NCBI RefSeq assembly: GCF_000801105.2
Contig: NC_079519.1
Location: 15,639,828-15,703,827, forward strand
DNA: 64,000 nucleotides
Direction of reading: 5' to 3'
Source: Raphanus sativus
Lineage: Eukaryota; Streptophyta; Magnoliopsida; Brassicales; Brassicaceae
Shown here one piece after another: positions 34,147 to 43,317 of this stretch (position 1 is the stretch's first letter; every line of letters begins with the position of its first letter). The notes under the pieces are model-generated. The model made no database searches. It was not told where the DNA came from and saw only the letters and a list, made by a program, of their open reading frames with translations. The position numbers were made by a program, and so were the translations under genes.

Positions 34147-34325
34147 GGTTTTTCCTCGTGTAGAAAACGTTTCTAGCCGTTGATTTCGAGATGATTAATC
34201 TCGAACTTAATATTTTCCAAGGTTTCTCGATTAACAATTAGTCTCTCGAGGTTGCTCTAACATCTTTCATGTTTTTCCGAGACTTTCGGACATCGATTTC
34301 GTCTTGACCGATTTTGACCCCAACA

Positions 34326-34542
34326 GTTAGCCCCCCAGCTAGCTAGGAGCCGTAGGGTTTGTAGGTCCTAGCTTGCGGGTATGGTTCGTGAGGAAAGTAT
34401 GGAGACGAAATAGTGTCGAAGGTCGGGGTGAATAGTCAAATCCTTGCCTATAAAGACTTATGAATTCTTTATCATTTTTATTTCACCCAAGAATTTTAAG
34501 TTAATCTCTCTCTTGCAATTCTCTCTCTACTTTAAGAAAAGA
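34326..34542 (+). promoter_or_regulatory. Polypurine tract and antisense-ORF promoter/leader of Tat-B
   Basis: On the minus strand GCTGGGGGGCTAAC abuts the LTR (polypurine tract for plus-strand DNA synthesis). On the plus strand TATAAAG at 34449-34455 lies 124 bp inside the LTR edge and 94 bp upstream of the ATG at 34543, with a pyrimidine-rich CTCTCTCTAC leader. Matches the Tat-A arrangement. Confidence 0.6.
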
Positions 34543-35251
34543 ATGACTTCAAGATCAAAATCCTCGAGGAGGCAGTCTCACTCGTCTCCGGATAGTTTCC
34601 ATGCCGAGGAGAAAGTTCTGAAACCCGAGGTTCCAGAGATTGACAGGAGCGCGTATTGCGACGCCGTCTTCGGTTCTGATGCTCCCCTTCCCGTGATCCC
34701 TATTCCCCGGCGACCTCTGAGGCGCGTAAGGAAACTGACTCGCCGAGCGAAGTATCCCCTGAATATCTCGGAACTCTTCGAGAGTTTTATGAGGTTCTGA
34801 AGGGAGTCATGTTTCGCATTCCTCGTGGGAATAAGAGTTCGGAGCATCCTCCGAAGGGTTACTTTACTTGCTACGAGGCGTTTCTGACGCAATGCCGACT
34901 GTGGTTCCCAATCCCTGGGGTCATTGTTCAGGCTCTCGACCGTTTCGGAATCGTAATCAGCCAGCTGAACGTGCCGTGCCGGCTTTGGAAAGCTGGCTTG
35001 GCGTTGTGATTTTGAGTTACGAGTTAGGGATGGACCTTAGCCCTGCTGACTTCGAAGGATTGTGGAACTCCAAGACGACGAGCATCAATGGAGTATACTC
35101 CATGAAGGCGAGGACCGATTTTTTGGTAATCCATGGAGTCACCTCGCACGCCAAGGATTACGTTGACCGTTTCTTTTTCGTGAGGATAGATGGAGAGTCT
35201 GTCGAGGAAGGCTTCTCCACCTATTCCCGACGGACTGGTTGTACCAACGAG

Positions 35252-35327
35252 GTAAGATTGTCGCATCCCCTTTCTTAGAATCCGAAAAGCGAGTACTGAA
35301 CGTGTGTGTATTTTTTTTTTGTTTCAG
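35252..35327 (+). other. Candidate intron 1 of Tat-B antisense ORF
   Basis: GTAAGA donor, T-run and TTTCAG acceptor, 76 bp. Removal joins ...GAG to AGAACAGG in frame. Confidence 0.6.
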
Positions 35328-35733
35328 AGAACAGGTGTCTCGCGCATGTTCCTTCCGATCTTTCGACCAAGAGAGACATTTTAGGACAATGCCTTGTTCT
35401 TGGAACTCCATTACTCTTGACCGGATTCGATGGGCGGTCGCGCTTTACCGATCGCGAGGCGGTACGCAGCCCTATGTCAATGATGGATCCTACGTTTTTG
35501 CCCCTTCAAGGCGGAGGCGGAGATCTCGGAAGGATAAAGGGATTGCTTTCGAGGCCTCGTCGGGAAATGGTGAGCTGTCGAGATACGATCCTGACTTCAC
35601 TACAGAGAATCAGGGTGTTCCTCCCCCGGGTGACTTCTTTGATGAACTCCCTCCGGTGTTTTCCCGCGACGAGTCTTTGGACAATGAGGAGAGGGACAAG
35701 GTGACTGCGGAGGGTGCTCGCTTGGTCAACGAC

Positions 35734-35795
35734 GTTTGTTTTCGAAACTTGAGTAAATCCCCTTTTCTTTTTATTTGACCTTGACTTCTTTGCAG
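35734..35795 (+). other. Candidate intron 2 of Tat-B antisense ORF
   Basis: GTTTGT donor, pyrimidine-rich stretch, TTTGCAG acceptor, 62 bp. Removal joins GTCAACGAC to GCCGTGAGAGTG in frame; without it the frame closes at 35776. Confidence 0.6.
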
Positions 35796-36362
35796 GCCGT
35801 GAGAGTGTGGAACGCATCGATCGATGGAAGTTTCCGTACTGCCCGGCTGGCCCGTTTCAAAGCGGAGGAAACGGAAAGGGAATTCGCCAAGTATCGGTTG
35901 GAGGTGGAGGAGCAAAAACGCCGGCAAGCCGAGGTCCAGGCTCGAGCCCTCGTTCGTGCGGAAAGGAGCGGGCGGAGAAGAGTTGCCGCCGAGCTGAACC
36001 GAAGGGCCGAAATTTTCTCTACCGAATTCGAAGCGTACAAAGAGGCTCAGGACTTTGTAGGCGATTTTCGCGAGTGTCGTGGTTCGGTCGGTACTCTACA
36101 CAAGATGCAGCGTGAGGGTTTCTCTCTTTCCGGCGAACTTGCCGCGATGTATGGCTCGATGAGAATATGTGCTAACGCTGAATCCTTTGTTCCTCCGATC
36201 GAAGGGAGAATTCGAGAGTTGTGGAATCCTATCCAAGTTTCAGAAGATACGGCGGATGTAGGCGCGGGTTTGAATGCAGGCGACGGGGGTGAAGAGGTAG
36301 ACCAGCCCGACTCCTCGTTTGGAATATCTCTAACCGATTGTTATGCATTCGATTATAATTGA

Positions 36363-37580
36363 TAGGCCAAGTGTGGCTGTTTGTATGTATGTGTTGCGAC
36401 CCTTAGGAGGTCGCGTGACTTTGTGTTTCTCGGGATCGGCCGTTGGTGGCTTTTGAATCCCTGCTATGAATGCTTTTATGAATTCTGCGTTTTGATTTAT
36501 ACTTTCGTCAAGTGTAGAGGGTTTGAATACGTGCAGTCACTTCGTATTCAATCTCTTTTTTTTGTCGCTTGATCCGTAGGTTACTTTGTAGCGAACGTTA
36601 GGTTGTAAGCGATAAGAGGCAAATTTTTGAATCTCGTATTCTGGATACTTATACCTATGAGATGTCTTAGATACCAGCAAGGCCGGGTTAGGGCAAGACC
36701 TAGGTCTACTTTCGGACTGAAGCTGTGCGATGACAAATCGGCTTTCGTTTTGCCTGTTTGCGATTTCGACCTGACTCGTACCGTTTTAGAATCTGCGAAG
36801 TGCTTATCGGCTTATATGATTCGTTTGGATACGAGTCGAGCTACTTCCTTTACGAAGAGCTAACCAAAATTTGGATTTTTTGTATAGCGCGCAATGGTAT
36901 CCTTGTCGGATGCAAGAGGACTTTGTTAGAAGCCAGACTACGAATTTGATTGAGTGAAACGTTTCTATGTTTTTCCGTCAGGGGCCAATCGACGGAAATG
37001 AACTTTAGAGTCGCGGACAGACTGTTTGATAGAGTTTTTTAGAGTCACGGATGGACTGTTTGGAGGAGAATGGAGAATCAAGACTTTTTGGGAACTAACG
37101 ACGTCTCGCGTACCTCAAAGATATGATTTTCGTTTTCTTAATGTTTATGCGTTGAGTAAGCATTTGAATTAAAGACTTTATAATGTAGAGTACATGTGAA
37201 AAGTATTTTTGCGGGAGTACGAGGATGTTTGTCCCCATCTTCCCCCCCCCTTTTGGTGAGGGGGATAGCTGAACTCGTCGGGTTGCGACGAGCTGCCTAC
37301 GTACCTCTTGCGAGGATCAAGCCATCTCGTAGTTCTGTTTCTATCGCGGTTGCTATTACTCCACGATTTCCGGCGCCTTGACTGTTTCAGCTAAGTCGAT
37401 GGTCGCGTTGGAGTTAGGTCATCCGTTCTTTCGGCGATGGACTCGAGGATTTTCCCGCTATCCTGAGTTGTGGCCTGTTCGGACAAATCCGAGCTGTTCT
37501 TTGCTGAGTTCTCGGAGATACTCAGATGCTTCTTAGTTCGCTTCGGGTTAGCTACTGGGGCGTTCCGATTGTTGCGCAAT
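36363..37580. other. Tat-B region between convergent gene ends
   Basis: No coding frame is supported. It lies between the 3' end of the antisense ORF (+) and the end of gag-protease (-), exactly where RT, RNase H and integrase would be expected in an autonomous element, and none of their motifs is seen on either strand. It contains a C10 run near 37241 and, on the minus strand at 37292-37323, GGCTTGATCC...GTACGTAGGCAGC, the motif also seen in Tat-D. Confidence 0.6.
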
Positions 37581-38156
37581 TTATGTTCGGCCAGGAAGCA
37601 GAGTCGCGACTGTTTTTTGGCTTCCCCAGATTACCGCTGTTCCAGACGGTATTGGAAACTTGACGCTGAGATGGTATGTGGACGGGACTGCCTTCATGGC
37701 GTTTATACAAGGAGTTCCCATTATGGCGTTATAGATAGCCGGGTTATCCACTACCGCGAATTCGACGATCTTGGTGACTTCTTTAGCCATGACCGAGAGT
37801 CTGATTTTTCCGAGGGTCATGGACGTGACGCCCGAGAATCCAGTCAACGGTCTTGGTTCTAGGATGACTTCTCCGAGGGTATGTTCATCCTCTGCAGAGT
37901 GTCGCGGAACATGATGTTGACCGTGCTTCCTGTGTCGATGAGGATGCGGCCGACTTCGAGATCCTGAATCACCAAGTAGATGACCAGGGATCGTAGTGGG
38001 GTTTATCGAGTCCGGCCGTATCCTGTTCCTCGAAGATGATTGCGTGATTGGGAACGTCGTCCTCTGGACACCATCTGGGGCTTGTTTGGCCCTCCGTCCG
38101 TAGGCTTTGATCGACGAAACGGAGTCCTGGTAAAAATGCGATCCTCCGATGATCAT
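37581..38156 (-). pseudogene. Tat-B protease region
   Basis: Frame ending at 37581. The C-terminal half matches Tat protease: [60 protein letters not shown] and FPIPSGTAVIWG. The active-site segment lies upstream near 37930-38160 in decayed form ([16 protein letters not shown] fragment). No RT follows. Confidence 0.75.
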
Positions 38157-39638
38157 GTTGATCCTTTGGCAGTTGTTGTTGTTTCTTTGCCGTCTTGTCT
38201 CCGTCCGCGTTTTTCGCCCGATTGAGTTCCAGGAGCGTTATTCTCGGGATTGGCTCCGTCGGTCTTCGGCGGACGGTCAGAATCTAGGAGCAGGTCTTTC
38301 ACGCTCCTGACCGTTGCTAGTTCGCCGGCAAGCAGCTTCGTAATGAGTCTAGCGCCGAGGACTTTGCAGCTGGCGGTGGAGTGACCTCTCGTCTGATGGA
38401 ACTCGCAGCTGGAATTGTCCTTGTACGAGTTCCGCGTCCAAGTGTTTCCGGCGGTCCTTCCTTGTTCGGAATTGACGGTGTAGTTATGTTCGCCTTGGAC
38501 GTCTTCCCCTTCGTGATGGACGTACTTGTCGTTGCGAGAGGTTTTCTTCTTGCCGGACGCTTTCTGCGGTCCATGCTTTTGCGCTAGGACTTTCATCTCT
38601 TCTTCCATGATGATGAAATCCGTCGCCTTGTGGAGAGTGTCCTGGATGGTGCGTGGCCTCTCCAAAGAAATCCACTTTCGGAATTTCTATTGTACCAGAG
38701 GTTTTTTCTCAGGGCGTCGATGGCGACTCTGTCGCTGAGGCCTGTTACCCTGGACATCACGAGTTTGAACCTCCTTATGTAGTCTCGGAGCGGTTCATCT
38801 TCCTTTTGAATTAGACTCCAAAGGTCTACGTCGGAAGTTTCCTGTCCATGAACATGGAGAATTGCTCAGAAAAGCTGAAGCAAGCTGGCGGAAACTTCCG
38901 ATGGAGTTTCTTTTCAAGTGTGAGAACCACTAGAGCGGAGCCCCTGAGGTTCTCGACGAATAGGAGACAGCAGCCGACGTCCTTTTCCCGCTCCGGAAGT
39001 TTAGACCTCGCCATCATAATCTGGAAGGACTGCAGATGTGCCTTCGATCTGTGGTTCCGTCGTAGGTGGGAAGCATTATTTCCCGGGATCTGAGACTCGT
39101 GCGTCCGTGATTCGAGAGGTGAACGGAGTCTTTCTCGATTCCTCGAGGAGTAGGTCGATCTTGGGGGCAGTGCTGGTTGCGTGGTGAATCTGCGATTTTA
39201 CCGCTTTCACCTCGGCTGCAGTTTTTGCGATGTACTCACGCAAATCATGGATCTCGTTGGCGCCGTTCGCGCTCCTTTGTCTACGTTGGCTGCGATAGGC
39301 CCGAGTCTGGTCTTCAGCCAACCTCTCTTGCTCTGACAGTAGAGGTCTTCTTCCTCTTCTGTCATGGGTTTTTCGAAGGCTGCCGCCAGTCGAGCTGACT
39401 GACTTCGGGTCTTCTGTGGGTGGATGTCGGCGTCTTCGTCGGACGGATCTGATTGATCGCTGATATCCAGATTGATTCTTTCGACGTCGTCTCCTTCGTT
39501 TTCCCTTGCGGGAGGTGGGAGGTTATCCGTCGTTTTCTTCTGCCCCGCCGGAGTGGTATCGTCAGGGTTGAGTTCCGGGATTTTCTCGGGGCATCTTTTC
39601 TTGGTCTCCGGCAGTTCCGAAGTCAAGCTTCCTGACAC
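38157..39638 (-). pseudogene. Tat-B gag, broken
   Basis: N-terminal frame 39207-39638 (MSGSLTSELPETKKRCPEK; acidic [15 protein letters not shown]). 39076-39321 has a coiled coil ([20 protein letters not shown]) and [13 protein letters not shown], which precedes the capsid core; the core, 38680-39075, survives in fragments (LENLRGSALVV). 38153-38665 carries basic linker sequence and the Cys/His box [18 protein letters not shown] with LLAGELATV. Multiple frameshifts. Gag would form the particle; with an RT supplied by a relative the element could still move. Confidence 0.7.
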
Positions 39639-39970
39639 GCCTCACCTTGGTGGATCCGCGCGGGAATTTGCTTTTTGCTGTTAAGGTATTGACCTGTTTA
39701 GCGAGTGAAGCCATTAGTTTCTCTTGTTCTTTCCGACCGTTTCTGGGCGGTGGCGAACAGTTCCTTCACCTGGTCCTCAGCATCGGTGTGTTTGCCTCGG
39801 CAGTGACCGTCGATACGTTTACGGCAGGAGTCTTCTCAGAGCGTTGGCATCGGCGGCTGGTCCGTCGTGCGTTTGCTTGTCTTTTTCCGCGTTAGCAGAC
39901 ATGCTTAACTGGGAGTGCGTAGTTGCGAGAAAGATAAATCCGTGTATCCCCTCTTCTTCTAGCGCCAAAC
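39639..39970 (-). other. Tat-B leader and primer-binding site
   Basis: Minus-strand GTTTGGCGCTAGAAGAAG at 39970 directly follows the LTR and matches the Tat-C site at 30954. The rest, to the gag start, is a non-coding or decayed leader. Confidence 0.65.
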
Positions 39971-41462
39971 TGTGGGAACCGAAATTCGCACTGTCGATTT
40001 TAGTCAAGTTTAAACGTAGGAAAACTAAGTTGACCAGTATCCCGTTTATCCCTGCCTGAGGATCCGCTACGCACGAAGTTAATACGAGTTTAGTTTGGGA
40101 ATAAACGCAAAAATAAGACGAGAGAATACGAGAAGTTATGTTGGGAATAAATGCGTAAAATAAAGAGAGCAAAAGAAAGAACCTTAGTTTCGAATTCGCA
40201 CGTCGTTTGAACAACAGGTCGAGATCTCGGCCGCAAGGAGCTATCGATCGTCACTAGTCAAAAACCTAGATCTACCCTAGTTGAGTCGCAGCTCGCTAAA
40301 AAGGAAATAAAGCCTAAGTTCTAAGTTGCTCTAGAGTGGTTTCTTTCTTCTTCTGATTTCGGATCTCCCTTCCTCTGCTCCTAGCCTTGCTTATATACTC
40401 CCATATGACGGTCTATTCTTGATGGGCTGAATCTGCCGCGAGCTGGGCTTTTTCCATTTTTGTCGGCCTTCGTGTTTATCGGGAAAGTTGACATTTATCC
40501 TTTCAGAAATTTGACATTTATCCTTTCGGAAGTTTAACATTTATCTTGTTATGTGAAGATAATTAATAACCGTCGTATCTATCTTTTAGAAAATCGTAAA
40601 TGGGCCGTCCGATCGGGTTTGGTCCTTTCGGGCCGTCTTCCGGACTTCCGTTTGTTTCTACGATTTCTTTGAAAGAATGCTCCTACTTGGATGTCGAGTC
40701 TTTCGGAAGATCTTCGATCCATTGCTGAGGTGAATGGTGTTTTAAGATAACATCACCGTTTTATACGAAGTCTTTCTGTCCGTTGACGTCTTACGGGTTC
40801 TCCGAAATCTTGGAGCAGGAAAAGGAGTTTTGTTTGCGGGATCTCGGAAAGTCGCAAAACACGGATTTCTGGCGACCTGGGGCCTAGAACTTACGCAGAA
40901 GACTAGCCGCCCGACGACCCGAGCCAGCACGGGCCTAGCCGCTCGGCGACCACGGCCGGCACGGGCGCTACCCGCCGGCGGCCACGGCCAGCACGGGGCT
41001 AGCCGCCCGCGGTCACGGCCAGCACGGGCGCTAGCCGCCGCCAGCCACGGCCAGCACGGGGGCTAGCCGCCCGGCGGCCACGGCCAGCACGGGCGCTAGC
41101 CGCCGCCGGCCACTGCCAGTACACGGGGGCTAGCCGCCCGGCGGCCACGGCCAGCACGGGCGCTAGCCGCCGCCGGCTACGGCCAGCACGGGGGCTAGCC
41201 GCCCGGTGGCCACGGCCGCGACCGGAGTCGGCTGCTCGGTTCTTGGCTTGTGCATGTTTTTTGCGTTCTTTTTAGTTTTTCGTAGGTTTTCCTCGTGTAG
41301 AAACGTTTCTAGCCGTTGATTTCGAGATGATTAATCTCGAACTTAATATTTTTCCAAGGTTTCTCGATTAACAATTAGTCTCTCGAGGTTGCTCTAACAT
41401 CTTTCATGTTTTTCCGAGACTTTCGGACATCAATTTCGTCCTGACCGATTTTGACCCCAACA
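39971..41462 (-). mobile_element. Tat-B 5' LTR (right)
   Basis: 1492 bp, TGTGGGAACC to GACCCCAACA on the plus strand. It differs from the left LTR by substitutions and indels, notably an extra partly duplicated stretch near 40100-40145 (TTGGGAATAAACGCAAAAA then TTGGGAATAAATGCG). TATA at 40390-40397 (-). Followed by the GGCCC target duplication. Confidence 0.92.
40898..41216 (-). repeat. GC-rich minisatellite in Tat-B 5' LTR
   Basis: About nine to ten 32-33-bp units of the same two alternating variants as at 33821-34146, with differences in unit order and several one-base indels. Confidence 0.9.
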
Positions 41463-41842
41463 GGCCCTAAGAGAAAGATGACCCCTCTCGTAGGCTTCAG
41501 CGGAGAAGTAAGCATACCCTTGGAGAGGTCATGCTTCCGGTCTACGCCAAAGGAATAAACCAGGCCACAAAGTTCCTGGTCATCGATTGTCCTTCCTCCT
41601 ACAATGTGATCTTAGGAAAGGCCTTGGATCCACGAAATAGGAGCTGTACCCTCGACTCTGCTTCAACTAGTCAAGTTCCCTAGTCCCTGGGGCATCAAAA
41701 AAATCAAGGGGGACCAGGAGAATTCTAGGTCCTGCTATCAGACTACCCTTAAAGGAAAGACTCAGGCCTTATAGCAATTACAGAAGAAGCTTCCGGCCCA
41801 ACATACTGAAAGCCGGAAGTAGAAGCGATGGATGAGGTCCCC
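41463..41842 (+). pseudogene. Tat-C protease, 3' part
   Basis: Resumes after the GGCCC duplication; LPVYAKGINQATKFLVIDCP and [12 protein letters not shown] are typical Tat protease sequence, followed by decayed [13 protein letters not shown] and PEVEAMDEVP at 41805-41840. Several stops. It ends at the Athila-C LTR (41843); RT and the rest of Tat-C are not in the window. Confidence 0.8.
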
Positions 41843-43317
41843 TGATAACAGGATATTGCTAAGATCCTATTCAAATGTGTAATATAAGAGATGTCAATCC
41901 AATCTAAGAGAGTATGAAGCACTAGGAATGCAAGACCATGCTTAAGCTAAATGCTATCAAGATGTGATGAGAGATTATACTAAAATAAGACTATAAATGC
42001 AATAAAGCAAGAGACTTTCTTAAGATTATTAGATGAGAGAACTCATGGGATAAGGGATTTAGACCTTGGGTGATCAAACTCAAACTAAGGTGCCAGCTTT
42101 AAATCAATCTATCTACCTTAGACCTACCACACAAGACTAAACAAACTCTATCTCTAGATGAATGCTCACTTGCTTCCAAAACCAAGCAGCATCAAATCTC
42201 TTTGGTTGAATGTTTAGGAAGCAATCATTAATAACAAGTCTAATAGCCATCTTAACACCTTTAACAACAAATCTCTTTGGTAGAGTATGTTAAAAGCTTA
42301 GGAGAGTTGGTTCAGACATTTCATCAAACACCTTGTGGGTGGGAAATGTCTAGAACTCAACATTAGAGAGGCCAGCTCTAAAAAAGCATTAAAAACACTC
42401 TACTAGCAAGGATTAAGAAGGATCTACACCTAAACACCTTAGATCAAGCTTAATAACCCTTAATCTCCCTAACCCATGAATCCAAAAATGGATTACTCAC
42501 TAATCACCATGATTACTCTTGAATCCATGAGGTTTCGAAGCTTAATCATGTTAAGAAAACAAGATATGAAATTATAAACACTCAAGAACACAAGAACAAG
42601 ATGATGATTTGATTCAAGGGAAGAACTTTCACCGAAAGAGGTTTTGTGGTTCTTAAGAGAAAATAAGATAAACTCTCCAAAATGGATATTAAAAAGTATT
42701 TATACTTAGGTTTAGGGCAAAAAAAGAGACATAGGATAAAAGACTAGAGTGCCTCTTGGAGAAGGCTAATTTGGACTTCAAAATGTGTTTAAAATGACCC
42801 AAGGTCGAATTGGGTCGAACTGGCCCGGTCTGAGCAAACCGGTCCAGCAGTCTCTCGCCCAAGCTTCCTTCACGCCCGGCTTCTTCTTCACGGTCCAGGC
42901 ATTCCGGTCCTCGCCTGCACGCCCAGGTGAAGAAACGCGGTCTAGTCTTCCCGATCTTCGCCCACACGCCCGGGTCCTTGATCGCGGTCCAACCATTCCG
43001 GTCTCGCCCACACGCCCGGCCTTGTCATCCCGGTCTCGACCCCTCCGGTCTTGACCACTACGCCCGGCTTAATCACTCCGGTCTCGACCACTTCGGTCCA
43101 GTCGTGTCCAAGAAGAGTATTTGCTTGGTTGAACATCATTCTTCATCTCCTTTGGATTTTTAGACTCTCAAACACTTCATATCATCTCATAGTATGCTCC
43201 AACACTTGATAGGGACATATGTATACAATATGGATCCTAAAGACACTAAGTTCTAAGCTATATGATCAAAATGTACAAGATATGAAGGCTAAAAACATGT
43301 AAATATGCAAGATATCA
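41843..43317 (-). mobile_element. Athila-C 3' LTR
   Basis: 1475 bp; minus-strand TGATATCTTGCATATTTAC to TATCCTGTTATCA. The minus-strand TATAAATA at 42698-42705 lies about 615 bp into the LTR. A purine-rich GTGTGAGGGAGT beside 43317 is the polypurine tract. GC-rich, repetitive sequence with ACGCCCGG and CGGTC motifs occupies 42800-43100; frames there are not genes. Confidence 0.75.
42698..42705 (-). promoter_or_regulatory. TATA box of Athila-C LTR
   Basis: TATAAATA on the minus strand, consistent with the LTR orientation. Confidence 0.5.

Larger units (their letters stand above)
32929..34325 (-). mobile_element. Tat-B 3' LTR (left)
   Basis: 1397 bp; plus-strand reading TGTGGGAACCGAAATTCGC to TTTTGACCCCAACA. 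Collinear with the right LTR (39971-41462), differing by point changes and indels. The minus-strand TATATAAG lies at 33307-33314. GC-rich minisatellite at 33821-34146. The adjoining polypurine tract GCTGGGGGGCTAAC (minus strand, 34326-34339) identifies it as the 3' LTR. Confidence 0.92.
34543..36362 (+). pseudogene. Tat-B antisense ORF, intron-containing
   Basis: It reads opposite to gag. From ATG 34543 (MTSRSKSSRRQSHSS) it runs through a frameshift near 34780 to FYEVLKGVMFRIPRG-like sequence, then YFTCYEAFLTQCRLWFPIPG, ALDRFGIVISQLN, VVILSYELGMDLSPADFEGL and VDRFFFVRIDG, typical of plant transposon-associated extra ORFs. Intron 1: GT 35252 to AG 35327 (CTNE joined to RTGVS). Intron 2: GT 35734 to AG 35795 (LVND joined to AVRVWN). 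The last exon is a long charged coiled coil (FKAEETEREFAKYRLEVEEQ) ending TAA-less at DCYAFDYN, stop TGA 36360-36362. At least two more frameshifts (near 34985 and 35385). Function unknown; possibly a regulatory protein. Confidence 0.65.

Noticed and set aside
38381..39895. Several plus-strand frames opposite Tat-B gag
   Set aside because: They overlap the recognisable minus-strand gag frames and have no motif or start context; shadows.
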